From: Clostridia bacterium
GTDB lineage: Bacteria; Bacillota; Clostridia; Oscillospirales; CAG-272
Assembly: GCA_017502915.1 (NCBI GenBank)
Contig: JAFVUB010000006.1
Coordinates: 1 to 64,000 of the forward strand
Reading direction: 5' to 3'
DNA length: 64,000 nucleotides
Under the pieces are notes generated by a model. It had not been told where the DNA came from, did no database searches, and saw only the letters and a program-made list of their open reading frames with translations. Positions 25,790 through 34,194 of this stretch are shown here, in pieces; position 1 is the stretch's first letter, and every line of letters begins with the position of its first letter. A program made the position numbers and the translations under genes.

Positions 25790-26244
25790 ACGATTTTGAT
25801 TTTATGAGAGAAGCCTTGGCTGAGGCAAAAAAGGCAGGAGAAATGGGGGAGGTCCCGATCGGGGCGATCGTCGTCCGTAACGGTGAGATAATCGCAAGAG
25901 CTCACAATGAGCGTGAGACCGGCAAGGACGCGACGAGGCACGCCGAGATCATCGCTATCGAGAGAGCCTGCTCCGCACTGGGCGGCTGGCGACTTATCGG
26001 CTGTGATCTGTACGTAACGCTCGAGCCCTGTCCTATGTGTGCAGGCGCGGCGGTTAACGCTCGTTTGGTGCGCGTCGTTTACGGCGCGCCAGACCTGAGA
26101 GCCGGCGCGTTTGGCAGCGTTATAGACCTGAATTCATACCCCTTGAACCATAAGCCCGAGATCGTTGGCGGAGTTCTTGCCGACGAGTGCTTGGCGCCGA
26201 TTCGGGAGTTCTTTCAAAACAAACGCAAGAAAAAGACCGAATAA
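25786..26244 (+). CDS. tadA: tRNA-specific adenosine deaminase
   Basis: Converts the wobble adenosine of tRNA-Arg(ACG) to inosine. The 152-residue zinc enzyme shows the deaminase signatures HAEIIAIERA (His ligand and catalytic Glu) and EPCPMCAGA (two Cys ligands), plus MGEVPIGAIVV near the N terminus. It is the last gene of the rluA-lnt-CPBP-tadA operon, overlapping its neighbour by four bases (ATGA), with a terminator directly behind. Confidence 0.95.
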   Translation: MNDFDFMREALAEAKKAGEMGEVPIGAIVVRNGEIIARAHNERETGKDATRHAEIIAIERACSALGGWRLIGCDLYVTLEPCPMCAGAAVNARLVRVVYGAPDLRAGAFGSVIDLNSYPLNHKPEIVGGVLADECLAPIREFFQNKRKKKTE

Positions 26245-26280
26245 AAGCAACGACTCCCGAAAACGGGAGTCGTTGCTTTT
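26243..26280 (+). terminator. Terminator after tadA
   Basis: A 17-bp perfect stem (26243-26259 with 26264-26280) ending in TTTT. Confidence 0.88.
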
Positions 26281-26319
26281 GATGTCGATAAAATGTTATC
26301 CGATTTATTGCTGCGCGAC

Positions 26320-26348
26320 TTGACGAGGGGCGTGTTTTAATGTATAAT
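26320..26348 (+). promoter_or_regulatory. Promoter of the DUF1538-PII operon
   Basis: TTGACG at 26320-26325 and TATAAT at 26343-26348, spacer 17. Transcription would begin near 26355, leaving a leader of about 65 bases before the TTG start at 26420. Confidence 0.75.
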
Positions 26349-26419
26349 AATTAAAGATAATGCCGCGCGAAGCCGAGCTCCGCGCTTTTTATGAAGCTTT
26401 TAGGAAAGGAGACGTTGCT

Positions 26420-27952
26420 TTGTTTGATCATAAGGCTAAACTCCGTGCAAGACGAATAATCATCGCCGACAAGATCAAGGAGGCGTGCGCCTCGGTTATG
26501 CCGATCGTGGCGATCGTGCTCGTTCTTTGTGCGACCATAGTGCCCCTTGAGAGCGGAACCTTCCTCGTTTTCTTGCTGGGAGCCTTCCTTGCCATAGTCG
26601 GTATAGGTCTTTTCACCCTCGGGGCGGACTCCGCTATGACCGAGATAGGTGAGTATATCGGAACGTCAACTATGCGAACCAAAAAAGTATGGCTGATAGT
26701 GCCAATATTTTTCGTTGTCGGCGTAATGATAACGGTTGCCGAGCCCGATCTTCAGCTCCTTGCAACTCAGCTTTCCGAAACGGTCAATAACTGGGTTCTT
26801 CTTATTTCGGTTGGAATCGGTGTCGGACTTTTTCTGGTCGTTGCCTTTTTGAGAATACTTCTCAAGATCAAGCTTAAATGGATACTGCTGATCTTTTACA
26901 CCGCGGTTTTCATTATGTCCTTCTTCGTACCCCAGAGCTTCGTTCCGCTTGCCTTTGATTCGGGCGGAGTTACGACCGGGCCTATCAGTGTTCCGGTTAT
27001 TATCTCGATCGGAACGGGTATTGCCGCACTGCGAAGCGACGGAACGGCAGAAGAGGATAGCTTCGGTCTGACGGCTCTTTGCTCGATCGGCCCGATCCTT
27101 GCGGTTATGATACTTGGCTTGATCTATAATCCCGAGAGCTTTAAGATCGCCGAGAGCACAACGGTCACGGTTCTTGACTCAAAGGAGCTGTTTATAGCCT
27201 ACGGTCAGGCGTTGCCCATCTATCTTGAGGAGGTCGCAATAGGTCTTGCGCCGATACTTGCATTTTTCATCGTTTTTCGCTTTTTCGGAAGCAAGATAGA
27301 CAGCCACGAGATGATCAAGATCGGCATCGGAGTCGTTTATACCTACGTCGGGCTCGTTATGTTCCTGCTCGGGGTCAACGTGGGATTCTTCCCGGTCGGA
27401 ACCTATATCGGTGAGACGATCGGTAAGCTGCCGTATAATTGGATAATGATCTTTATCGGATTTATAATCGGATTTTTCGTGGTTGCCGCCGAGCCTGCCG
27501 TTCACGTTCTCAAAAACAAGGTCTTTGAGATAACGGCGGGTGCCATACCTCAGAAAGCGCTGTCGCTCAGCCTTATGATAGGCGTTGGCGTGTCGGTCGG
27601 TCTTGCTATGATGAGAATTATTTTGCAGATACCGATACTCTACTTTTTGATCCCTGCTTACCTTATCTCGCTGACACTTATGTTCGTCGTTCCCGAGATG
27701 TTCACCGGTATCGCCTTTGACTCGGGCGGAGTTGCCTCGGGCGCTATGACGGCAGGCTTTGTGTTGCCGCTGGCGCTGGGACTTTGCCGCGCAAGCGGAG
27801 GAGATATTGCCACCGACGGCTTTGGAGTCGTTGCCTTCGTGGCTATGACTCCCTTGATCACGCTTCAGATACTCGGACTCGTCTTCAAGCTCAAGCGGAT
27901 CCGCGCAGAAAAGAGCGCCGAGACCGATGAGCCCGACGAGATCATTGACTGA
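26420..27952 (+). CDS. DUF1538 membrane protein with two internal repeats
   Basis: A 510-residue polytopic membrane protein. Two homologous halves are visible: AEPDLQLLATQLSETVNNW with FDSGGVTTGPISVPV in the first, and AEPAVHVLKNKVFEITAG with FDSGGVASGAMTAGF in the second. This is the layout of DUF1538 proteins, thought to be transporters or channels, but no substrate is known. The TTG at 26420 is chosen because AAAGGAG ends 8 bases before it; the upstream ATG at 26360 has no ribosome site. It is followed after 18 bases by a PII-like gene, which suggests that transport is controlled by a nucleotide-sensing PII protein. Confidence 0.85.
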   Translation: MFDHKAKLRARRIIIADKIKEACASVMPIVAIVLVLCATIVPLESGTFLVFLLGAFLAIVGIGLFTLGADSAMTEIGEYIGTSTMRTKKVWLIVPIFFVVGVMITVAEPDLQLLATQLSETVNNWVLLISVGIGVGLFLVVAFLRILLKIKLKWILLIFYTAVFIMSFFVPQSFVPLAFDSGGVTTGPISVPVIISIGTGIAALRSDGTAEEDSFGLTALCSIGPILAVMILGLIYNPESFKIAESTTVTVLDSKELFIAYGQALPIYLEEVAIGLAPILAFFIVFRFFGSKIDSHEMIKIGIGVVYTYVGLVMFLLGVNVGFFPVGTYIGETIGKLPYNWIMIFIGFIIGFFVVAAEPAVHVLKNKVFEITAGAIPQKALSLSLMIGVGVSVGLAMMRIILQIPILYFLIPAYLISLTLMFVVPEMFTGIAFDSGGVASGAMTAGFVLPLALGLCRASGGDIATDGFGVVAFVAMTPLITLQILGLVFKLKRIRAEKSAETDEPDEIID

Positions 27953-27970
27953 GAAAGTGAGGACTGTTTT

Positions 27971-28645
27971 ATGAACGGGTTAAAATATCTGATAGTTATA
28001 ACCAACCGTGAATACGCCGACGATTACGCCGAGTTTTTCGATAATCACGAGATGTGCGGAGTTCTCGACTTTTTCGGCAACGGAACGGCAAGTGAGGCAA
28101 CGCTATACTATTTTGGGCTCGAAAGCTCGGAAAAGGTCGTTTTTAACCTTATGGTCAAGGACGACGAGATACCGCGACTCAAGCACGATATGATAACGCA
28201 GATGAATATTTCGGGGATTGGAAACGGAATTGCCGTATTCATTCCGGTGGACGGGATCGGCGGAGAGAGCGCGAAAAGATACCTTTTGGGAGAAAGAACC
28301 ATCGAAAAAGGAGAAAAAAATATGGACGCTAATGAGATAAAGACAGTTCTTATCATAACGGTTGCAGATAAGGGAAACTCCGAAACGGTTATGGATGCCG
28401 CAAGAAGTGCGGGTGCGACCGGAGGTACGGTGGTTCGAGCCAAGGGCACCGGTGCATCTATCGCCAAGTTCTTCGGCATCTCGATCAGCGAAGAAAAGGA
28501 AATGATATATATCGTTGCTCGCAGGGATAAGCGAGACGATATAATGCGCGCTATTATGAGCATGGCGGGAAAGGGAAGTGACGCCCACGGCATCGTTTTC
28601 TCACTTCCGGTGGATAGCGTTTGCGGAATTTCGGGACTTGAATAA
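27971..28645 (+). CDS. PII-like protein with two domains in tandem
   Basis: A 224-residue soluble protein in two similar halves, residues 1-110 (YLIVITNREYADDYAEFF to IAVFIPVDGIGG) and 118-224 (KTVLIITVADKGNSETVMDAARSAGATGGTVVRAKG to HGIVFSLPVDSVCGI). The second half has the GATGGTVVRAKG pattern of the PII fold; the first has lost it (NHEMCGVLDFFGNG). PII proteins sense nucleotides and small effectors and plug or gate a partner transporter. Here the partner is almost certainly the DUF1538 protein encoded upstream. Inside the gene, AAAAGGAG at 28307-28314 precedes an in-frame ATG at 28322, which could yield the second domain alone. Confidence 0.82.
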   Translation: MNGLKYLIVITNREYADDYAEFFDNHEMCGVLDFFGNGTASEATLYYFGLESSEKVVFNLMVKDDEIPRLKHDMITQMNISGIGNGIAVFIPVDGIGGESAKRYLLGERTIEKGEKNMDANEIKTVLIITVADKGNSETVMDAARSAGATGGTVVRAKGTGASIAKFFGISISEEKEMIYIVARRDKRDDIMRAIMSMAGKGSDAHGIVFSLPVDSVCGISGLE

Positions 28646-28650
28646 GATAA

Positions 28651-28678
28651 AACGGCACTCCGATCTCGGAGTGCCGTT
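28651..28678. terminator. Terminator between the PII gene and the convergent lipoprotein gene
   Basis: A 13-bp perfect stem (28651-28663 with 28666-28678). T-tract is short on the plus side and absent beyond TTTT on the minus side. Confidence 0.65.
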
Positions 28679-28681
28679 GGC

Positions 28682-29161
28682 TTATTTTTCGATTTCTATC
28701 CAGATTATATCGAGCTTGAAGCCCTCGCCCGAGATCTTGATCGGCTTGTCATCCGAGTTGAAACAGACAGTGTACAGCTCTTGACCGACGGAAAGCGTTA
28801 TCTCGGAGACTTTGCGACCGGTTTTAACCGAAACGATGCTCCCTTCAAGCGAAAAGAGATCGCAAAGCAGAAAAAGCCTTGGGTCGGGGGAGATCGAAAC
28901 CCCGCCAAGCTCGGCATAGCACTCGCCGTTTTTGCGAACCACGTGAAGCCCCTCGGGTGACGAAAATCTTATCTCGGCGTCGCGGAGTTCTCCTGACATA
29001 GGACCGAGTCGTATCACCGCAGAAATACGGACTCCGTTTCTCTCGAAGACCACCTCGGCGGAAAGCGCGCCGTTTTGATAGGAAAGCGGGTCTTTTGCTA
29101 CCGTCGCGCAGGAGGAAAGGATAAGAGTAAGGGTGAAGATAAGTAAGATCAGTCTTTTCAT
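28682..29161 (-). CDS. Hypothetical lipoprotein
   Basis: A 159-residue protein with a lipoprotein signal: MKR, a hydrophobic run, and lipobox LSSC with Cys at residue 18. The mature part is rich in beta-strand patterns (ALSAEVVFERNGVRISAVIRLG, DAEIRFSSPEGLHVVRKNG, IVSVKTGRKVSEITLSVG), somewhat like LolA-type or other lipid-binding half barrels, but no family can be named. It faces away from alr, sharing the short intergenic region with it. Confidence 0.7.
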   Translation of the reverse strand: MKRLILLIFTLTLILSSCATVAKDPLSYQNGALSAEVVFERNGVRISAVIRLGPMSGELRDAEIRFSSPEGLHVVRKNGECYAELGGVSISPDPRLFLLCDLFSLEGSIVSVKTGRKVSEITLSVGQELYTVCFNSDDKPIKISGEGFKLDIIWIEIEK

Positions 29162-29212
29162 TCAAGCCTCAAAAATCAGTACAGTCGTTTTTAAAATATA
29201 TATGCGCGCGCC

Positions 29213-29241
29213 TTGAATATTAGCTCTTGTTATGATATAAT
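29213..29241 (+). promoter_or_regulatory. Promoter of alr
   Basis: TTGAAT at 29213-29218, 17-base spacer, TATAAT at 29236-29241; 37 bases before the alr start. Confidence 0.78.
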
Positions 29242-29278
29242 ATATCTTGAAAAAACGTTTCGAAGGATTTATATATAC

Positions 29279-30421
29279 ATGACCGACTTTAACACACAGC
29301 CTCTCTCGCCGACTCGGGCATATATCGACCTGTGCGCGCTTGCCGAAAACTACGAACGCCTCTCAAACGCCGTTTCGTCAGAGAGCATATGCGTGGTCAA
29401 GGCAAACGCTTACGGGCATTCCTGCCGACTTTGCGCCCCAACCCTTTACCGTGCGGGCTGCCGCAAGTTTGCCGTGGCAACGCTCGCCGAGGCGCTCGAG
29501 CTTCGAGACCTCATGGGAGACGACGCCGAGATCATAATTCTGGGGTATACCGATCCGAGGTACGCCGCGGTGCTTGGAAAGCATTCGATCACTCAGTGTG
29601 TTTTCTCGCTTGAATATGCAAAGAGGCTGAACGAACATGCAGAGCGGACAGTAAACGTTCATATAAAGCTTGACACCGGAATGAACCGACTTGGCTTCAG
29701 GGCACAAAACGCTGCAGACTTTTCGCGCTCGGTCGCAGAGATAAAGGAGATTGCCTCGCTTTGTAAGCTAAAGATAAGCGGTCTTTTCACCCATTTTTCA
29801 AGGGCTGACGAGCTGAGCGAGGAGGGAGACGCCTTTACTCACTTGCAGTTTGAACGGTTTGTTAAAATGGATTCTGCGCTAAAGTCGCAGGGGATAGATA
29901 CAGGATTGCGCCACGCCTGCAACAGTGCGGGCGCGCTTCGATTCCCGCAGTATGCGCTGGACGGAGTACGTTTCGGGATATTGCTGTACGGCGGAGGATC
30001 GCATATGGCAGAGCTTTCTCCCGTTATGAGGCTTGAGACCGAGATAACTTATATACATAAGCTCTGTGACGGTGAGCGGGTAGGATACGGCGGTCGCTTC
30101 GCGTCGAACGGGGAAAGAACTATCGCAACTCTGCCGATAGGCTATAGCGACGGTCTTTCAAGACGCTTTTCGGGCGGAACGGTCCTTTTGATTACTAAAA
30201 GCGGAAGATACGAGTGCCCGGTCGTCGGAAACGTGTGTATGGATCAGTGTATGGTAGACGTAACCGACACCGATGCCGAGATCGGAGACCGCGTCGTGCT
30301 GTTCGGAGATGAGCCGAAAAGACTTGCCGCGTTTGCGCGTCACATTGGAACGATAGATTATGAATGCCTGTGTCGGGTGTCTTCAAGAGTCCCGCGAATT
30401 GCCGTTGAGGAGGATATATGA
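29279..30421 (+). CDS. alr: Alanine racemase
   Basis: PLP enzyme making D-alanine for peptidoglycan. The 380-residue product begins after GAAGGA. The PLP lysine is in VVKANAYGHS (near residue 40), HIKLDTGMNRLGF follows, and the second catalytic residue (Tyr) lies in GERVGYGGRF near 270; LPIGYSDG and GNVCMDQCMVDV complete the family pattern. An upstream in-frame ATG at 29213 overlaps the promoter and is rejected. The end overlaps the next gene by four bases. Confidence 0.95.
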   Translation: MTDFNTQPLSPTRAYIDLCALAENYERLSNAVSSESICVVKANAYGHSCRLCAPTLYRAGCRKFAVATLAEALELRDLMGDDAEIIILGYTDPRYAAVLGKHSITQCVFSLEYAKRLNEHAERTVNVHIKLDTGMNRLGFRAQNAADFSRSVAEIKEIASLCKLKISGLFTHFSRADELSEEGDAFTHLQFERFVKMDSALKSQGIDTGLRHACNSAGALRFPQYALDGVRFGILLYGGGSHMAELSPVMRLETEITYIHKLCDGERVGYGGRFASNGERTIATLPIGYSDGLSRRFSGGTVLLITKSGRYECPVVGNVCMDQCMVDVTDTDAEIGDRVVLFGDEPKRLAAFARHIGTIDYECLCRVSSRVPRIAVEEDI

Positions 30422-32616
30422 AAAAAAGAGCTTTTATATTCCTTTTTATTGTAGCTTTATCGGTTCTTTTTATGGTCTCCTGCTCCGGCCGTGAAATAGA
30501 GCAGGGGCGCGCTTTGGTTGAGGTCAACGCCCAAAAAAGCGAGCTGACGGTAACTGTTATGCCCTCGGCTGACGCACTTGAGCTGAACGCGAAGATATAT
30601 CTTTTTGCGCTCGCACCGGGGCAAACAGAGGATAACGTTTCAAGTGAGCTTCCCGTGGCAAGTGCCGACGCCGCAGAAAGACTGACCTTTACTATTCCTC
30701 TTTTTGAAAAGGGCATCTCAAGGCTTTATCATAGCTTCGTCGTGGCTTACGTGGACGAGCTCGGGCAATATGTTTCGGCTATCGACGCGCCGGCGTACGT
30801 TGTCAATCCCGAGGCCTTCGCAGAGAATACAAGTTCATATGCCGAGAGCAGCACTCCCAAGGGCATTAACGCCGAATATGACGTTGACGCGCTCGAGCTT
30901 GGGGTTGGAAACGCCGTGATCGAAATACCGATAGAAAGCTATCTGCTCGCCACACCGAGCGCCGACGCTTTGAGTCACGTATACGCAGGCGAGAGCTTTT
31001 ATCTTGACCGAGACGCTGTCGAGACGCTCGACAACCGAGTTAAATACTATACCGACAACCGAGTTAACGTCTATTTCCGCTTCGTTCTGAAGACCTCGCG
31101 CGAGGACCTTCCCGACGGACTTGCCTGCCTGGCATACGGCGACGAGGACGGTAATGCCTACTACCCGATAAACATGACCGATAGTCGCAGTGCTTCCTAC
31201 GTTACGGCTCTGCTCGATTTTATGGCAGAGAGATATACGAGAGCCGACCGACTCTACGGTCTTTGCTCGAATTTCATCGCGGGCAAGGCGCTGAACGGCT
31301 CGGAGGAGACCTCAAATCAAGGCTCGTCGTCGATGCTGGCGCGTATAATGTATATCGCAATGGCGTCGCACTATTCGAACGGACGGGTCTTCGTCACCGT
31401 GGATAATAACAAAAGCAGTACATATTCGTTTTTGACCGAGTTTGCAAGGCGTGCCGAGGCGGGAGGAGACTATCCGTGGGGAATCGCACTGTGTGTTCGC
31501 GCCGCGTCGACCGAGTCGGACCGTATCTGGTACGACGATTCGGGCAACGGTAAATACATTACGCCGAGCAACATAGGCAATTTCGTCGGTAAGGACTTTC
31601 TGGGGCTTGAAAATATGCTTTACGAAGGTGACGAAAGACGCGTTATGATCAGCGATTTTTCTGTGGAGCTTGGAGATAGCGAGATCGCGCCCGAGCTGCA
31701 GTCGGCGTCGATCGCGTATGCCTATTATAAGTTCTGTGCCACCGACGCGATCGATGCTATTATATATTCCTATCAGGCCGACACTCCGACTAAGCGAGTT
31801 GGTCTGCGGGCTCTCGACAATGAAGGCAATCCCGCAAAGACGAGACGCTCGTGGCAGATCTTTCACGATGTTGACAGCGATGCCGATATAAACAGCTTTG
31901 TTTCGCAGTATATAAGGGAAGCGAGCTTTTGGACTCCGCTTTACACCGAGAACGCCGCAAAGGTTCAGATAAAGCGAGTGGTGAAAGGCACGGCAGTGCT
32001 TGGCGTCGTTGCCGACGACTATGCGCCAACACTTATGTTCGGGTTCGACGACGGTACTCTTCAGGGCTTTACTGCCGTCGGAGAGGGAAGCTATTCGGGT
32101 CTTGTTCGAGTGGGAAGCACATCGGCTTTCAAGGCGTATCTTCCGAAGATCTCGGTTGGAGAGTCTTACGTCTCTCGCTTCGGAGTCACGGCGGCAGAGC
32201 TTAATCAAAACAGCCTGCTCGTCACGGTCTGCCTTGAGGGCGAGGTCGAGAACACCACCGCTTCGAGCTATAGAGTGGGCTTGACGCTCGTTCAGAGCAA
32301 CGGTAGTGGAGACGTTAAGTACATTGCGGAGGTTCATGGGATCGCCGCCGGCGCTCCGGTAACCGTCGCGTTTGACGTTGCGCCCTTTCGCGAGGCTATG
32401 AAAAACGGAGACGTTGAGCTTCGTTTGAGCGCCAAGGGTGACGACGGTTCGGGCTGCTTTTTGCGAGTGGACAGAGTTTCGTCGGGCAGAGTGCAGAAGA
32501 ACACGTGGTTGATCCTGCTTCTCGTCTTCCTTGCGGTGCTCGCTCTTGCCGCAATGGTGGCACTTGCCGTTATCTGGTACAGAAAGAAGCGAGGAGCCGT
32601 AAAAATCAAAAAATAA
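30418..32616 (+). CDS. DUF5722 lipoprotein, glycosidase-like, with C-terminal membrane anchor
   Basis: A 732-residue surface protein. N-terminal signal with lipobox FMVSC (Cys near 22), an extended strand-rich part to about 140, then a region that fits DUF5722: KGINAEYDVDALELGVGNAV, LYGLCSNFIAGKALN, a long helix, RVFVTVDNN, DYPWGIALCV and RRVMISDFSVE. DUF5722 resembles TIM-barrel glycosidases, where the IAGKALN position normally reads IGNEVN. The catalytic Glu there is not seen in this copy. A beta-sandwich-like part and a hydrophobic helix with a KKR tail close the protein. It overlaps alr (ATGA), so a cell-surface role beside wall synthesis is plausible. Substrate unknown. Confidence 0.7.
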   Translation: MKKRAFIFLFIVALSVLFMVSCSGREIEQGRALVEVNAQKSELTVTVMPSADALELNAKIYLFALAPGQTEDNVSSELPVASADAAERLTFTIPLFEKGISRLYHSFVVAYVDELGQYVSAIDAPAYVVNPEAFAENTSSYAESSTPKGINAEYDVDALELGVGNAVIEIPIESYLLATPSADALSHVYAGESFYLDRDAVETLDNRVKYYTDNRVNVYFRFVLKTSREDLPDGLACLAYGDEDGNAYYPINMTDSRSASYVTALLDFMAERYTRADRLYGLCSNFIAGKALNGSEETSNQGSSSMLARIMYIAMASHYSNGRVFVTVDNNKSSTYSFLTEFARRAEAGGDYPWGIALCVRAASTESDRIWYDDSGNGKYITPSNIGNFVGKDFLGLENMLYEGDERRVMISDFSVELGDSEIAPELQSASIAYAYYKFCATDAIDAIIYSYQADTPTKRVGLRALDNEGNPAKTRRSWQIFHDVDSDADINSFVSQYIREASFWTPLYTENAAKVQIKRVVKGTAVLGVVADDYAPTLMFGFDDGTLQGFTAVGEGSYSGLVRVGSTSAFKAYLPKISVGESYVSRFGVTAAELNQNSLLVTVCLEGEVENTTASSYRVGLTLVQSNGSGDVKYIAEVHGIAAGAPVTVAFDVAPFREAMKNGDVELRLSAKGDDGSGCFLRVDRVSSGRVQKNTWLILLLVFLAVLALAAMVALAVIWYRKKRGAVKIKK

Positions 32617-32621
32617 ATAAT

Positions 32622-32648
32622 ACAGGCTCGGTCAGAGACCGAGCCTGT
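32622..32648. terminator. Terminator between the DUF5722 gene and the convergent flavoprotein gene
   Basis: An 11-bp perfect stem (32622-32632 with 32638-32648), loop CAGAG; T-tract is weak (TTGCTTT). Confidence 0.6.
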
Positions 32649-32652
32649 TGCT

Positions 32653-34122
32653 TTATGCTTCAGAAACGACGGGAGTTATCTTTATGATCTTTATGCTGCC
32701 GGGCGCCGGAAGCGTTTTGACCGCGCGGCGAGCCTGAAGCACGGCTTGCGGTAAGCCCCCGGGGATCGCCTGCCATTGTGTGGCAAGTCTGACGTTCTTC
32801 AGACCGTGGATACGAGGAGTCAGACGGTAACGGAGCGCGTGCCCCGCTTTCATTGCAAACCCCATAAAAGCGCCGTTTGACGAGCCGAAATAGCGAACGT
32901 AGCTTGCCGGCGTCCATACGTCGAGCAGCTTTATGGAGGACTTGAGAGAGGGATAGCGCGAAAGCACACGTTGCTCGATCGCCCGACCGAAGCGAGCCTT
33001 AGCCGCACGGTAAGCCTCCTTGTTGCGCGAAAGCTCGATCCAGCGGACCGACTCTCGGTCCTCAAGAAAGATCAGCACCTGAAGAACGGCACGTCCGTTC
33101 GGTTGAGGTAGCAGAGATTTTGTATACGGCTTGACCACGAGATGCGAGATACGTCTGCCGTCCAGGTCGAGTGTACGGCAGTCTATGACGGTCGAGTGCT
33201 TGGGAAGCTCGCTTGACTCGTCACACGAAAAGGCGGCGTGGATAGCCGAGAAAAGCGGAGTTCCTATAACGTCAGCACGAGCGCGGCGAAGCTTTTTTGG
33301 CATATAACGGTCTGGCAGGAGTCTGCCGAAGGTTACAAACGGATCGCAGGCGCATATTACGGCGTCGCAGGCAATAAGCGTTTCGTCCGAAAGACGGACT
33401 CCGACAGCACGCTTGTTTCTCAGTAAGATCTGTTCAACCTCAACGTCGGTAATAAGCTCGCCGCCGAGCTGTAGATAGCGGTCTCGCATACGCTCTGCCG
33501 CCGCCTTTGAGCCGCCGTAGGGAAGGTCGGCGTTACCGATGCAGAATGCACCGTAAGCAAAAAGCAAGGAAAGAGCTGAAAGCTCGGGTGAGAAAAGATC
33601 GGTTATCATACGTCGCAGGAGATTATGCTTAAAGCGCGAGGCGAGATCGCCAAGACTCATGCTGCGGTATCGCAGATAAAAGGGAAGGCAAGCGGGTGCG
33701 CGGCTCACGTCCGATTGCATTCTGCCAAAGGCCTTGACCGCCGCGATAAATCTTCTTGATTCTCGGGCGTCCTCGGGCGAGATCGAAAGCATTTTTGTCA
33801 GAGTTTTGTTCGGGTCTCGGTAAAGCGAGATGCGCTGACCGTTATGCTCGAAGTCGGCAAACGATTCGGGACGGCAAAGCGTAACTCTCTCGCCCAGCAT
33901 ACCGACCTGGTTCCATATTTTGAAAAGCTCGGTCTTGGGATGAGTTCCGGTGAGCCAGTGCATACAGTTGTCTATCGCGTGTCCGTCGCGTTCCCAACCG
34001 GTCAGGTTTCCGCCGACGAAGCTGTTTTTCTCGACTATAACAGACTCAAGACCCGAAATACGGGCGTATATCCCCGCGCCAAGACCCGCAACGCCGGCGC
34101 CAACTATAACGACTTTTTTCAT
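32653..34122 (-). CDS. NAD(P)/FAD-dependent oxidoreductase, phytoene desaturase-like
   Basis: A 489-residue flavoprotein. The dinucleotide-binding loop is VVIVGAGVAGLGAGIYARISG, followed by VVEK-type E and GGNLTGWERDGHAIDNCMHWL, as in CrtI/carotenoid isomerase and amine oxidase relatives. A second FAD contact region lies near the C terminus (GLKNVRLATQWQAIPGGLPQAVLQAR). No carotenoid genes are near it; related proteins are common in Clostridia without known substrates. It is a single gene facing the DUF5722 gene. Confidence 0.82.
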   Translation of the reverse strand: MKKVVIVGAGVAGLGAGIYARISGLESVIVEKNSFVGGNLTGWERDGHAIDNCMHWLTGTHPKTELFKIWNQVGMLGERVTLCRPESFADFEHNGQRISLYRDPNKTLTKMLSISPEDARESRRFIAAVKAFGRMQSDVSRAPACLPFYLRYRSMSLGDLASRFKHNLLRRMITDLFSPELSALSLLFAYGAFCIGNADLPYGGSKAAAERMRDRYLQLGGELITDVEVEQILLRNKRAVGVRLSDETLIACDAVICACDPFVTFGRLLPDRYMPKKLRRARADVIGTPLFSAIHAAFSCDESSELPKHSTVIDCRTLDLDGRRISHLVVKPYTKSLLPQPNGRAVLQVLIFLEDRESVRWIELSRNKEAYRAAKARFGRAIEQRVLSRYPSLKSSIKLLDVWTPASYVRYFGSSNGAFMGFAMKAGHALRYRLTPRIHGLKNVRLATQWQAIPGGLPQAVLQARRAVKTLPAPGSIKIIKITPVVSEA

Positions 34123-34137
34123 ACGACCTCGTTTCGC

Positions 34138-34178
34138 CGAAAAAACGGCACAAGACTTTTGAATATCTTGCGCCGTTT
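34138..34178 (-). terminator. Terminator after the carboxypeptidase-like gene
   Basis: On the minus strand AAAACGGCGCAAGA pairs with TCTTGTGCCGTTTT around a 10-base loop, followed by TTTTTTC. Confidence 0.75.
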
Positions 34179-34194
34179 TGGGTCGTTTTATTCA

